Virus record (IMG/VR): IMGVR_UViG_3300044638_006409
Span: 1-64,000 of that record
Reading direction: 5' to 3' (one strand)
DNA: 64,000 bases
Source: a virus
This document shows positions 51,324 to 61,333 of the stretch, piece after piece (the stretch's first letter is position 1; every line of letters starts with the position of its first letter). Both the position numbers and the translations under genes were made by a program. The notes below the pieces were generated by a model that searched no databases, was not told the DNA's origin, and was given only the letters and a program-made list of their open reading frames with translations.

Positions 51324-53098
51324 TGGGTAATATTAATAACATAAGAGTTGTTTTAGGTTCACTAAGATACAAATCGGCACCGGATACTACATTGTCTTTT
51401 GGAGTTCCTCTAAAACAAACAATGAAAGAACTTACAGAATATGACAGAAATATTGATGTGGGACTCGAACAACTTTTTCAAGATGAAAGAGCTAAATCAG
51501 ACAAGTTCAGACCTACATCAAAAATGTCTATAATTTTTCTAAACTCTTATACTGGTTTTACTAATTATACACCATTTGAAAATAATTTATATTATGTAAA
51601 TGAGGTGGAATCTGCCGCTCAACAATGTTTAGTTGGTAATCCAGCCCTAGTACCTTGGTCTGGGTTTCCTCAGTTCTTTGAGTTCGATTTTATTAGAACA
51701 GATAATAATGTTAGTGGGTATACCCAAGCTTCAGGTAATACATTACCCCCTTTATCACATTTAACTTTTGTTAGTAAAAGTGCCACTTCTTACAATTGGG
51801 GAGTTTATTTGACATACCCCATTTATAATGATTACGAAAGAAGACTATTTGTTACAGACCTATCAGGATTTTCACATACATGGAATGTGTCTGATGGAAT
51901 ACCATTCACAATAATTAGAGGTAATACCTTCAATGGGAGAAATTTAATACAATTTTTGTGTCCATTTGCCCATGGATTGAATGTTGGTGATTATGTGTCA
52001 TTAAATTTTAGTTATACCGGTAGAACTATTCAAAATATATTTCAAGTTTATACTTTGGGAACTAATTTCTCCTCTTACCAAGATACTGTTTTTAATATTG
52101 TTGATGTGGGATTTACAGGTAATACTTTTTCAAACTATAGAAGAGGAAGATTTAAAAAAGTAATTTTACCTGGTAATACGGCAGATACTACATCACAATA
52201 CTATGTTAGAGTACACAAGGTAATTTCTAATCCTGAGGATGTTGTTCTTGTAAAAACAGGTTTTGAACAAAATGTTTTCGGTTCTAAAAAGAAATATGAA
52301 AGTAGTGGTTTTACTCCTACTAAACAAGCACGAGTGTCTATAAAAGATGGCTCTCCATCATACACATTGTCTTTCAACAAGACTTTTTCTTTAGAAAACT
52401 TAATTGATAACCAAAAAAGACCTATCAGTGAATTGTTTTTCTCAGTAGTATGGAGAGGTTATTTCGGTTGGACATTGAGACCAAATTATCCGCTTAAAGA
52501 GGGATATGGGTTTAATTTACCATTGGTAAATCAAGAACCTCAAACTTGGTGGACTACCCCATTATCCAATGTTACTGGTATTACATTGAATACATATAGT
52601 AAATTTTCTGATGGTATTAATTATAATTTTTATTATAATGATACTCTAAAGGAGGGTGATTATATTAATGGGGACTTATGTGAATGGAATAATTTTACAC
52701 AAGAAGAAAGAGTAATATCAAAACTATATCATAAAATAACCTATAACCCTGATGTCTTTAATATACAAACAGACATAATCAATCCTTTGGGGTATTATTA
52801 CCAACCACACTATGGTATAAAAACTAGAGTTTTTTCTGATTATATTGAAGAAGAAACTGCAAGAAACTTGGTAGGTGTACCTGATTATGGATATTATTCG
52901 ACATCGACAAACACATTCAGATGGAGAGATGTTTATCCTTATGGTTTTGTTGACTCAACAAATTTGGGGGTCAACCATCCTTTCATTAATGGTTGTCATT
53001 ATCCATTTGGTAATTATTATTTTAGAATAATTCCTGAAGGAACTAATTATAAAGAAGATAAATCAACCCCTCAACCAATAATAGATAATTGTGAGTAA
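51323..53098 (+). CDS. Baseplate/tail structural protein (591 aa), unrecognised
   Basis: Starts in a TAATG overlap with the previous gene. The first 70 residues (NIRVVLGSLRYKSAPDTTLSF... with LTEYDRNIDVGLEQLFQDER) look like a baseplate attachment region; the rest is rich in Tyr, Phe, Asn and Gly with aromatic beta-strand patterns and no enzyme motif. Coupling to the large wedge-type gene and to the next two structural genes suggests a baseplate-peripheral role, perhaps analogous to T4 gp8-gp10. The family is not recognised. Confidence 0.7.
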   Translation: MGNINNIRVVLGSLRYKSAPDTTLSFGVPLKQTMKELTEYDRNIDVGLEQLFQDERAKSDKFRPTSKMSIIFLNSYTGFTNYTPFENNLYYVNEVESAAQQCLVGNPALVPWSGFPQFFEFDFIRTDNNVSGYTQASGNTLPPLSHLTFVSKSATSYNWGVYLTYPIYNDYERRLFVTDLSGFSHTWNVSDGIPFTIIRGNTFNGRNLIQFLCPFAHGLNVGDYVSLNFSYTGRTIQNIFQVYTLGTNFSSYQDTVFNIVDVGFTGNTFSNYRRGRFKKVILPGNTADTTSQYYVRVHKVISNPEDVVLVKTGFEQNVFGSKKKYESSGFTPTKQARVSIKDGSPSYTLSFNKTFSLENLIDNQKRPISELFFSVVWRGYFGWTLRPNYPLKEGYGFNLPLVNQEPQTWWTTPLSNVTGITLNTYSKFSDGINYNFYYNDTLKEGDYINGDLCEWNNFTQEERVISKLYHKITYNPDVFNIQTDIINPLGYYYQPHYGIKTRVFSDYIEEETARNLVGVPDYGYYSTSTNTFRWRDVYPYGFVDSTNLGVNHPFINGCHYPFGNYYFRIIPEGTNYKEDKSTPQPIIDNCE

Positions 53099-53909
53099 CC
53101 AATTTTATTTTACATTACCTACAACAAACAAAACTATTAACTTACCTATAGAAATCAAATGGGATTTCTTAAATAGGACTGATAGTATTGAAATCTATGA
53201 AGATTTTATTTTAGGGGAAGTTATTGGTCTACCTAAGGACTTTGAAGTTACTAGGTTTAGTCATGCTGAGTATAGTCCTAATGAACAAACGAAAATAAGA
53301 TATGAATTCTATTTTTGGAATCAAAATTCGTTACAACCAATATCTACAACAACGAATGTAAATGATTGGCAAAGTTCATATTTAACTGAGGGTTTCACAA
53401 GTGCTGAGGTATATTATTTTACAAATTCATTTACAAACTCCTTTTTTAAACTCGATTTTTACGACACTAACGATGTAAAAACACAAAAAAATTATTTTAC
53501 GGTAATAATTCCAGTTCAGCAAGGTGAAACAATGTCGGCATCCACTTCTAACCAAACACCTAATGTCCAAATAAAAAAACCAATTTTCAATTTGGATTTT
53601 ATTGGTGATAAAGAAGGTTTCTTTTTTTATTGGTTATTGGATAGAGAATATTTGAATTTAGATACATTTTATATGTCAGCAAAGTTCTTTGATGCTAAAC
53701 TTGGTGTCTTCGTTAAGATGATGACAACACCACAAGCATCATTACCGAGTAATCGATTCACCTTCGATGGAAGTCGATACTTTTTTTATCAAGTCAAATT
53801 GGACTACGATAATAAAACATACAAAGTTTTTGAATTTCCTTACGATAATATCGATAGAGTTGGGATTACAAATAAACCCATAAAATGGTATGAATACGTA
53901 AATCCATAA
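53091..53909 (+). CDS. Baseplate/tail structural protein (272 aa), unrecognised
   Basis: Begins with a GTG at 53091, inside the end of the previous gene (8-base overlap), and ends in a TAATG overlap with the next gene. The product is all-beta in appearance, with aromatic strands (KIRYEFYFWNQNSLQPIST and FFFYWLLDREYLNLDTFYM) and a central Ser/Thr/Gln linker (GETMSASTSNQTPNVQ) that splits it into two similar-sized halves. No family is recognised. The tight overlaps argue for fixed stoichiometry with its neighbours in the baseplate. Confidence 0.7.
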   Translation: MSNQFYFTLPTTNKTINLPIEIKWDFLNRTDSIEIYEDFILGEVIGLPKDFEVTRFSHAEYSPNEQTKIRYEFYFWNQNSLQPISTTTNVNDWQSSYLTEGFTSAEVYYFTNSFTNSFFKLDFYDTNDVKTQKNYFTVIIPVQQGETMSASTSNQTPNVQIKKPIFNLDFIGDKEGFFFYWLLDREYLNLDTFYMSAKFFDAKLGVFVKMMTTPQASLPSNRFTFDGSRYFFYQVKLDYDNKTYKVFEFPYDNIDRVGITNKPIKWYEYVNP

Positions 53910-55099
53910 TGCAAGAACAAACATATCATATAAGGATTTCTCCTGAAAATCTTAAAAACGATTTGAAATTAGGAAGGTTCATTTTGGGCTCAGTTCCAAC
54001 ACCTATCAGTGCTGACCCTTGTTGCTCAATCGTTTCAATTTCAAATACACCACCATCTAACTATAGTGGGTATACTTTTTTCTATCCCCCTTTACCTGAT
54101 ATCTTATCGGGTGGTACAAATGGTTCATCATTGTTAACAGGTTTGACAATACCGATTATGTTAACTCAAAATACTGTAGATATAGGATATTATTCATTAT
54201 TTGATGGAATGATTTTCCAACAAGACACAATCACTAATTTTATTTTTTCTGGAAACCCATCTAATGCCTATAGAGTCTTTTTAACAAATACTTCTGCACT
54301 ATCGGCCAAAAAATTCTTGGAGTTTTCAACTTACACAATAGATTGGGGAGATAACACACCAACAGAATCAGTTCCTTCTAACTTGGGGAATAATTATTTC
54401 CATGATTATCCATCAAGTAGTGCTAACTATACAATTACTATGTCGGGTAATAGTCCTTGGGGTTTAAATATAGTAAAAAAAACAATAACATTACCAATTA
54501 GTGGTGTAACTATTCCTAACCCAAATGGTACAGCATATTTTGTACCACAAGGTGGTAGTTGGTCTGGTACACCATTGAGTTATGATTATCTATTTTCGGG
54601 AGACTCCAGTTGTGATTTTGCGTTAGAATCGTATGATGATTTCACATCAGTACCTTTTTTAGTAACTGGATACACTAAATCCTCTCTGAATGATTTAAGA
54701 GTCTATGGTAATAGAAATAATTTATATGGTGGAGGTTTCATTTTAGGTTTCCCAATTACAGGAAGTTCAGGTGTAATTGGAACTTTTCACGGCCCCGATA
54801 GTTCAGGTCTTTTTACCTCATATACAATAAATGATATATTATACTATGATTATATAGATGGTACAACTATTTTTTTAGTTGAACAATCTGGATTTACTAA
54901 TGATACTATTGTTTGTTCGGCAATAACAAAAGATGAGGTATTAATGAATGTAATTTCAGAACCTGAAGTACAATCAAATGTTTTTGTTGAGAGGGGTAAG
55001 TTATCTGGGTTAGAAAGACTAATTAGATTGGGTGAAGTTGACAATGTTGGGGATTTGGAAAAGTATGGATATAAATTTTTTAATATTGTAAATATATAA
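53909..55099 (+). CDS. Structural protein with PKD-like domain (396 aa)
   Basis: Gly/Ser/Thr-rich extracellular-type protein. Around residues 140-185 there is a PKD-like pattern (TYTIDWGDNTPTES, then NNYFHDYPSSSANYTITM), the Ig-like fold common in bacterial surface proteins. The last 50 residues form a charged helical tail (VFVERGKLSGLERLIRLGEV and GDLEKYGYKFF), distinct in composition from the body and likely an attachment point to the baseplate. It begins at a TAATG overlap and ends a four-gene coupled run from 45621. Likely a fibre or baseplate-periphery protein. Confidence 0.7.
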   Translation: MQEQTYHIRISPENLKNDLKLGRFILGSVPTPISADPCCSIVSISNTPPSNYSGYTFFYPPLPDILSGGTNGSSLLTGLTIPIMLTQNTVDIGYYSLFDGMIFQQDTITNFIFSGNPSNAYRVFLTNTSALSAKKFLEFSTYTIDWGDNTPTESVPSNLGNNYFHDYPSSSANYTITMSGNSPWGLNIVKKTITLPISGVTIPNPNGTAYFVPQGGSWSGTPLSYDYLFSGDSSCDFALESYDDFTSVPFLVTGYTKSSLNDLRVYGNRNNLYGGGFILGFPITGSSGVIGTFHGPDSSGLFTSYTINDILYYDYIDGTTIFLVEQSGFTNDTIVCSAITKDEVLMNVISEPEVQSNVFVERGKLSGLERLIRLGEVDNVGDLEKYGYKFFNIVNI

Positions 55100-55105
55100 G
55101 TTCAA

Positions 55106-55113
55106 TATTTATA
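55106..55113 (+). promoter_or_regulatory. TATTTATA motif, candidate promoter of the 55135 unit
   Basis: Starts 7 bases after the preceding stop and ends 21 bases before the ATG at 55135. Confidence 0.5.
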
Positions 55114-55134
55114 AACAAAAGAAAAGTATAAAAA

Positions 55135-56046
55135 ATGGCAACAGGTAGTTATGGTACAATTAGACCGGCAGATGTTTCACCAGAAGATGTTGAGATTATC
55201 TTAAATTATACACCATCAAGAGACGAAACACAAAATTTCGTTCTAACAAAGTTGGATGCAAGAACAATTCTCAAACCTTATTTCAATAACGCAAACACTG
55301 GTGGTAATTCAGGAATTGAGGTCTTAGGTGGATTATATAATTTGACATTACCAAGTGACCAATTTAATAGAGTTGGAATTTACACTCTAATGTTAAGACC
55401 TGTTCAAATTAGAACAAAAATTTTGGATTGTGCCGTTCTATCAACATTACCGAATGTTAGAGGTTTAGTAATAGATTTAAATCAAGTACCTTCGTTATAT
55501 AGAAATAAATTTTTTGAACAAGGTTTAGTTGGATATAGGATTGAGTATTTGAATTCAGATGGTTCTAAAATAGCCAATTTTTTTAGAATAGTTACTTCTT
55601 CATTTTTCTGTGAACCAGTTGTCCAAAATTTAACGAATACATCACAGAAAGCTGTAAGATATAGATACACAGATACAAATACAAATTTAGTATTTTGTAC
55701 TCTATCTCCATCTTCAGCACCATCAAATAAACCAAATGCAATTCCATACATCGGACAACCGAATCAAGACATTATTATTACTAATACCTATTTCAATCCT
55801 ATTACTTTAGATATCGAAATAGCTGAACACGACTTTGGAACATTAGCTATTGCACTATTTGGTAATCAAACGAAATCTATGGAAGATGGTATCTACACTA
55901 TGTATGATAACAATAATAACATTTATAAACAATATAATCTTTACGAAATTAAAGACCAATTCAACGAAACTCTTTATGAGGTTAGACAAGATAGAGGTGA
56001 CAATATTGATACTAACAAAAGTTTTTCTAGAATAACATCACAATAA
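55135..56046 (+). CDS. Baseplate/tail structural protein (303 aa), unrecognised
   Basis: No family is recognised. The sequence opens with GSYGTIRPADVSPEDVEIIL and contains mixed alpha/beta segments such as VGIYTLMLRPVQIRTKILDC and GLVIDLNQVPSLYRNKFFEQ; the C-terminal 60 residues are rich in Asn and Tyr (YTMYDNNNNIYKQYNLYEIK). It ends in a TAATG overlap with the next large gene, so the two should be made together, probably as interacting baseplate parts. Confidence 0.7.
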   Translation: MATGSYGTIRPADVSPEDVEIILNYTPSRDETQNFVLTKLDARTILKPYFNNANTGGNSGIEVLGGLYNLTLPSDQFNRVGIYTLMLRPVQIRTKILDCAVLSTLPNVRGLVIDLNQVPSLYRNKFFEQGLVGYRIEYLNSDGSKIANFFRIVTSSFFCEPVVQNLTNTSQKAVRYRYTDTNTNLVFCTLSPSSAPSNKPNAIPYIGQPNQDIIITNTYFNPITLDIEIAEHDFGTLAIALFGNQTKSMEDGIYTMYDNNNNIYKQYNLYEIKDQFNETLYEVRQDRGDNIDTNKSFSRITSQ

Positions 56047-59000
56047 TGGCTAATAATTTTACAGTACCACCGCAACCAGTCACTGGTGCACAAACCTTCT
56101 CAGATAATTTAGTTGGATTACAACTAGTTACAGGTGGGGGTTTGACTAATGCTAACTTTGGATTTTCTACTTCAACAAGTGAAAAGGTCAATAGAAATTT
56201 TATTACGGGTACTTTTTCTGAACCAATCAATTTAAATGGATTGGGTGTTGAAAATATTGGTCAATCCAAAGCAATAATAGAAAATAATTTTAAGGTATAC
56301 CCCAACTTTGACCTCACATTAGTAACAAACTTTACATTATATGGTTCCATGGTAAAGAGGATGTCAGCCTCGATTACTACTATAATTTCTTACTTCCCAG
56401 CCGCATTGGAGTCAACATTTCAGGGTTTGGATTATACTACTGGTGCGACAGTGGAGAATATATTTTACAACGAGGTTACGGATGAAACCACATTCGATTT
56501 AATTGTTTCAAGATTAAGAAATCCATTCGAAATCGATTTTACTATTAATGCAACGAGGAATCTTAGTTTAAGGGAAGTAAAAGTAAGTGATTTGAGGAAT
56601 ATGACCACTGGTTACACTAAATATTCTTTATATTTGGGTAGTTCAGGGTTTTCAATTACAAATATAACACCTACAACAGATTCTTCTTCAGGTGTATTGA
56701 CACTCAGTTCACAAGGTAATCCATTCTCAGGACTTAGTGTTTATTATGGTAATATAGTAATTAGACCTAATGATTCTGAGGTAAACAAAGTTTTCAACGA
56801 AAATTTAGATGAAGTAGAAAACTTCCTTTTGAATCGTAATATTACACCAATTTATACGGCACAATTTGTAACCCCAACTCTAAGTGATGATGGAACTTAT
56901 CTAATAAACACTTCATTATTAACTTGGCCTTTAAATGGTTTTTGGAACATTGACATACAGACTGGAAAATTTACGACTTATCTTACAGAGTTAAATGAGA
57001 TTAGTGAGTTCTTCGATTTGTATCAAACTAATCTAATATCAAGATTTTATACAACACCAGCTTTTAAAGAATTTGACACTCCTGACCAAAAAATGGAGAA
57101 GATTCTACAAATTTATGGTAGAAGTTTTGATGAAACAAAGAAGTTCATAGATGCCTTAGCAAATATGACTTCAGTAAATTATAATGTTGGTGCTGACATA
57201 CCTTCACAACTTTTAAAAAATTTAGCACAAACTTTAGGGTGGACAACAAACATATCACCTATTTCTAACACGGCCTTTTTGGATTCAGTTTTCGGACAAA
57301 CAAATCAAAATCTTTCTCAATACACTGGTTTACCAACACAAACTACACCTGACCAACTTAACTATCAATTTTATAGAAATTTGGTATTAAATTCTGCTTA
57401 TTTATTTAAGTCCAAAGGTACAAGGAAATCGATAGAAATTTTATTGAGATTAATTGGTGCTCCTGAAGCTTTAGTTGAATTTAATGAATTTGTATACTTA
57501 GCTGACCAAAAAATCAATTTGGATGACTTCAATCAACAATATGCCCAAATTTCTGGAGGTACTTATACACAAATATTACCATCTTTAGACCCAACAAATG
57601 TATTTAGAATTTTGGGATACGATTATACTGGTTTTACCACTTCATCAACCTCAGTAAGTGTTAATTTGACAACTGGTGAAATTCCTATGGATGAGTTTGG
57701 TTATCCAACAACTCCACCTGAAAGTGAAGATTACTTCTTCCAAATAGGTAGTGGGTGGTTCGAACAAACACCTCAACATCGAGCACCTGAAGAAGTAGAC
57801 TTAGTTAATTCCACTTTTACAGGAAACAATCCAAATTTTCAAACCACACTGATACCATTCAATTACGGACAAGTTTATTTGAATAGATTTAGAAAGTTCC
57901 CATTTATGTCGTTGGGATATAATTTATCTTCTATTGTCGATAATAACAAAAGTTGGCATGATTCAGAAGTTGGATTGAGGTCTAATAACGAGTCAACATT
58001 CAACGCTAGATACAATGTTGAAGATGATAAGTTGGTTTTGAATGTTAAAAATATGGATTTGTTTATGAATCCAGCTCAAGGTATTGCTTATGATGTTTGG
58101 TATATGTCAAATGAATTTAACTACCCAATACCTAATCAAGGGTTAAATTATGTACCACCAACATATTGTGATCCTAATCCATACACAAACTACCCAAATA
58201 GAGGTGGTGTGGATTGGACTGAAATAAATCCACAACCCCAAAGGAAAACATTTTTCGAATTTGCACAAACATTTTGGAATAATACGATTAATGTTAGAAA
58301 TAGATTATTTGCGTCTAATGGTAAAACTGGTGGTTATCCAACACTTGAGTCTATTTTCTGGAAATACTTACAATCTAAAGAAACTATTAATATACCTAAC
58401 AATAATTTCAGTTATGAAACAATGTTGGAGTATGTACAAGGTATAGGTGATTATTGGATAAGAATGGTTGAACAAATGATACCAACCACAACTATATGGA
58501 ATACAGGTACTAAATTGGAAAATTCTATATTTCACAGACAAAAATTTGTTTGGAGAAGACAAGAGGGATGTCAAGTTGTACCTTTCGAGATACCAGTACC
58601 AAATCAGGGTGGAACTGGTGTAGGAAATCCTCCGGTAATAAGTAATCCAAATCAACAAACAGGTAATGATGCCGCGGCTAAAAGATTACCACCAACTTGT
58701 CGTTCATGTAGTACATCGTCATCTATATTCTCATATGATTGTCCGATTGATGCTGTCCAATGTTCAGTATATCCAAGTGAAATTAACCCACAACTCCCTG
58801 ACTTTTTTGCTGTGTTGGGTAATGTTTTGAATACTTACTTGAATGGTAATGGTTATAATATGAATAATTGTGATTTGAATAGTTTAACGACTGAATGGTT
58901 CGTTGATGTACGAATTAATTCAGTACAAGTTATTAGTTATTCATTTTTTAATGGTTTCGGATATAATAATTTAATAACAAGTGCACCAAGTCTATCAGCT

Positions 59001-59171
59001 TGGAAAAATGCTTTAACATTTGCCCTAGAGGATTTAGTTAATTTGGGTTATGATTATTATTTTACAAATAAGGGCAGATTAGTGGTTTATAGTTTATTAT
59101 GTCCTGAAGAAGAACAACAATTCGATTTTAAATTGAATGTTGGGATAAACTTTTCAATATTATGTAGTTAA
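56046..59171 (+). CDS. Large baseplate protein with tail protein I-like region
   Basis: A 1041-residue protein. Residues about 330-490 resemble P2 gpI / T4 gp7 N-terminal wedge regions: LISRFYTTPAFKEFDTPDQKM, KMEKILQIYGRSFDETKKFI, DIPSQLLKNLAQTLGW and LFKSKGTRKSIEILLRLIGAPE. The N-terminal 300 residues are beta-rich; the C-terminal third has aromatic segments and a Cys-rich part (PPTCRSCSTSS, DCPIDAVQCSVY) followed by a compact domain ending FSILCS. It begins and ends in ATG/stop overlaps, sitting between a structural gene and the SprB-repeat protein, which suggests it anchors the latter to the baseplate. Confidence 0.75.
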   Translation: MANNFTVPPQPVTGAQTFSDNLVGLQLVTGGGLTNANFGFSTSTSEKVNRNFITGTFSEPINLNGLGVENIGQSKAIIENNFKVYPNFDLTLVTNFTLYGSMVKRMSASITTIISYFPAALESTFQGLDYTTGATVENIFYNEVTDETTFDLIVSRLRNPFEIDFTINATRNLSLREVKVSDLRNMTTGYTKYSLYLGSSGFSITNITPTTDSSSGVLTLSSQGNPFSGLSVYYGNIVIRPNDSEVNKVFNENLDEVENFLLNRNITPIYTAQFVTPTLSDDGTYLINTSLLTWPLNGFWNIDIQTGKFTTYLTELNEISEFFDLYQTNLISRFYTTPAFKEFDTPDQKMEKILQIYGRSFDETKKFIDALANMTSVNYNVGADIPSQLLKNLAQTLGWTTNISPISNTAFLDSVFGQTNQNLSQYTGLPTQTTPDQLNYQFYRNLVLNSAYLFKSKGTRKSIEILLRLIGAPEALVEFNEFVYLADQKINLDDFNQQYAQISGGTYTQILPSLDPTNVFRILGYDYTGFTTSSTSVSVNLTTGEIPMDEFGYPTTPPESEDYFFQIGSGWFEQTPQHRAPEEVDLVNSTFTGNNPNFQTTLIPFNYGQVYLNRFRKFPFMSLGYNLSSIVDNNKSWHDSEVGLRSNNESTFNARYNVEDDKLVLNVKNMDLFMNPAQGIAYDVWYMSNEFNYPIPNQGLNYVPPTYCDPNPYTNYPNRGGVDWTEINPQPQRKTFFEFAQTFWNNTINVRNRLFASNGKTGGYPTLESIFWKYLQSKETINIPNNNFSYETMLEYVQGIGDYWIRMVEQMIPTTTIWNTGTKLENSIFHRQKFVWRRQEGCQVVPFEIPVPNQGGTGVGNPPVISNPNQQTGNDAAAKRLPPTCRSCSTSSSIFSYDCPIDAVQCSVYPSEINPQLPDFFAVLGNVLNTYLNGNGYNMNNCDLNSLTTEWFVDVRINSVQVISYSFFNGFGYNNLITSAPSLSAWKNALTFALEDLVNLGYDYYFTNKGRLVVYSLLCPEEEQQFDFKLNVGINFSILCS

Positions 59172-61321
59172 TGTCTTGTGAATTAAATTTTGCTGTCACA
59201 TCAATCACTGGAGATTGTACAAATTCTAATTTAGGGGCATTCGAATTAAGTATCCAATCAACCTCTCCTGGTGTTTCCCTTCAGATGATTGACCCATTCA
59301 GTTCAACAACAATTATAGGAACTGCTACAACTTATACCTTCAGTGGATTGAGTGCGGGTACTTACACATTTTATCTTTTTGATAGTTGTCCTACCCAAAC
59401 TTCACCCTTCTCGATTTATATTTCCTCAGGTAGTTGTATAAACATAGCCGAAGTTGGACACACAGTATGTAATTCCCCAAATGGTTATTTGACAGTTTTT
59501 TTTGATGAAATATACAACTATTTTGCACAACAATTTTATTTATATAACATAAATTCAGATGTTGCAGTTCAAACCATTTCTAATGGTCAACAATTGACAA
59601 CATTCTATGGTTTAGAACCAGGAACTTATTATGTTGTTGGAACTGATGGGGGTGGTTGTGTTGGAAAAACTGAATCTTGTATTGTAAAAAGTTCTACAAC
59701 TTTGGATTTCGGATTTTATACTATAAATGACGCTGATTGTGCTGTGAATACTGGTGCTATCTATGTTACAGGTCTGACAGGTAATCCACCATATAATTAC
59801 GGATGGGTACCATCACTAACAAGTGGTAGTTTTTTGACTGGTTTAACACAAGGTGAATACTCATTAACAATACAAGATGCTAGTGGTTGTATTGTATCTA
59901 AAACAGCAACCATCGAAAGTATTCCCCCATTAAATGTTACAAATATTTTGGGTACACCCCCCTCTTGTTTTTCAGGTGATGGTGAAGTGATAGTTTACAT
60001 TAGTGGTGGAACAGCACCTTATTATTATCAAGGAAGTAATGGGGAAACGGTGATAACATTTTCCCAATATTATACTTTTACAGGACTTACAAGTGGTATT
60101 TTTTCGGTAAATGTTACAGATGCTGGGTTATGTACAACCACAAGTTCAACAACTATTCAAACCCCAAATAGTTTCTATGTTGTATCATTAAACACAACAA
60201 ATTCTACTTGTAATGACAACTCAGGTGGATTGTCGTTACAATTAGCTGGAGGTTCTGGTTTTTACACTGCAACTATTACTGATAATTTAGGTAACACTCA
60301 AACAAGTTCTAGTTTTGGTAGTTCTACAGCTTTCAACAATTTAAGTTCAGGTGTCTACACACTTCAAATAACAAATGGTGGTCCTTGTGTATACACCCAA
60401 ACAATTACCATTAGTAACACAAATTTATTTACTCTTAGTACATCTACTACTGGTACAACTTGTAATAATGAGGATGGTTCAGTTACTTTAACCATCACTT
60501 CAGGCGGCACACCTCCATATCTTTATGACATCGGAATTCAATCAGATACTAGTAGTAGTTTGTCTTACACTTTTTATAATTTAGCTTCAGGAAATTACAC
60601 AGCGTCTGTATCCGATTCAAATTTTTGTCAACAAATCGAACCATTTAATATATCAATCTCGAATAGTGTTGACTTCAATTTAAATGTTATATCACCAACA
60701 ATCGGTTTAAATGGTGAGATTAATGCGTTTATAACTAATGGTGAACCACCATTTTCTTGGACTTGGAGTTCAAATGTTCCAAGTGGTCAAACTGGACTCA
60801 CGATTACTGGATTGTCGGCAGCTTCTTACACATTATCAGTAACTGACGACAATGGTTGTGTTAGAACACGAAGTGTAAGAATGTTTGGATATAATTTGGT
60901 AAGTTCATATGAAATATTAAGTTTATGTGAGGATGTATCTTCATTCACTGGTGAAATAGGTAAAAGAGGTCCACAACAAATGTTGATTGAAGGATTTTTT
61001 GACTTAACCTCAGGTGATACGGGTTGTATTTTAAATGAAGCTATTTATGAGGTAGTTGTATCAGGAGGCTCAACCGTGAAAACTAGTACTTTTTATACTG
61101 GCACTACCTTAAATGATTTCCCAACAGACGATGAGTACTACACAGCTTTAAGTAATACCTTACTTCAGTACGATGGTATCCAAACTGTTGATTTAGACCC
61201 ACTCAATAATCAAATTATTATTAATACAATATGTGATCCACCAATTTCACTAATTGATTTACAAATAACAGCTAATTTAAAAATCTATTACGATATAAGT
61301 TGTATTTCATGTACACCATAA
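59171..61321 (+). CDS. Tail adhesin with SprB-type repeats
   Basis: A 716-residue protein made mostly of about seven repeats of 80-100 residues resembling the SprB repeat of Bacteroidota gliding-motility adhesins: each has a Cys near the start, an acidic/Gly turn, then strands such as GGTAPYYYQGSNGET or GGTPPYLYDIG, a T-F-x-x-L-x-x-G-x-Y-x-x-x-V-x-D segment and a closing G-C. Repeat starts are seen at TGDC, HTVC, DADC, PPSC, NSTC, GTTC and, without Cys, near SPTIGLNGE. The C-terminal 150 residues are different (SYEILSLCEDVSSFTGEIGK) and may attach to the baseplate. It likely forms a fibre for host-surface binding. The TAATG-type overlap couples it to the preceding gene. Confidence 0.85.
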   Translation: MSCELNFAVTSITGDCTNSNLGAFELSIQSTSPGVSLQMIDPFSSTTIIGTATTYTFSGLSAGTYTFYLFDSCPTQTSPFSIYISSGSCINIAEVGHTVCNSPNGYLTVFFDEIYNYFAQQFYLYNINSDVAVQTISNGQQLTTFYGLEPGTYYVVGTDGGGCVGKTESCIVKSSTTLDFGFYTINDADCAVNTGAIYVTGLTGNPPYNYGWVPSLTSGSFLTGLTQGEYSLTIQDASGCIVSKTATIESIPPLNVTNILGTPPSCFSGDGEVIVYISGGTAPYYYQGSNGETVITFSQYYTFTGLTSGIFSVNVTDAGLCTTTSSTTIQTPNSFYVVSLNTTNSTCNDNSGGLSLQLAGGSGFYTATITDNLGNTQTSSSFGSSTAFNNLSSGVYTLQITNGGPCVYTQTITISNTNLFTLSTSTTGTTCNNEDGSVTLTITSGGTPPYLYDIGIQSDTSSSLSYTFYNLASGNYTASVSDSNFCQQIEPFNISISNSVDFNLNVISPTIGLNGEINAFITNGEPPFSWTWSSNVPSGQTGLTITGLSAASYTLSVTDDNGCVRTRSVRMFGYNLVSSYEILSLCEDVSSFTGEIGKRGPQQMLIEGFFDLTSGDTGCILNEAIYEVVVSGGSTVKTSTFYTGTTLNDFPTDDEYYTALSNTLLQYDGIQTVDLDPLNNQIIINTICDPPISLIDLQITANLKIYYDISCISCTP

Positions 61322-61333
61322 AAAAAATTAAAA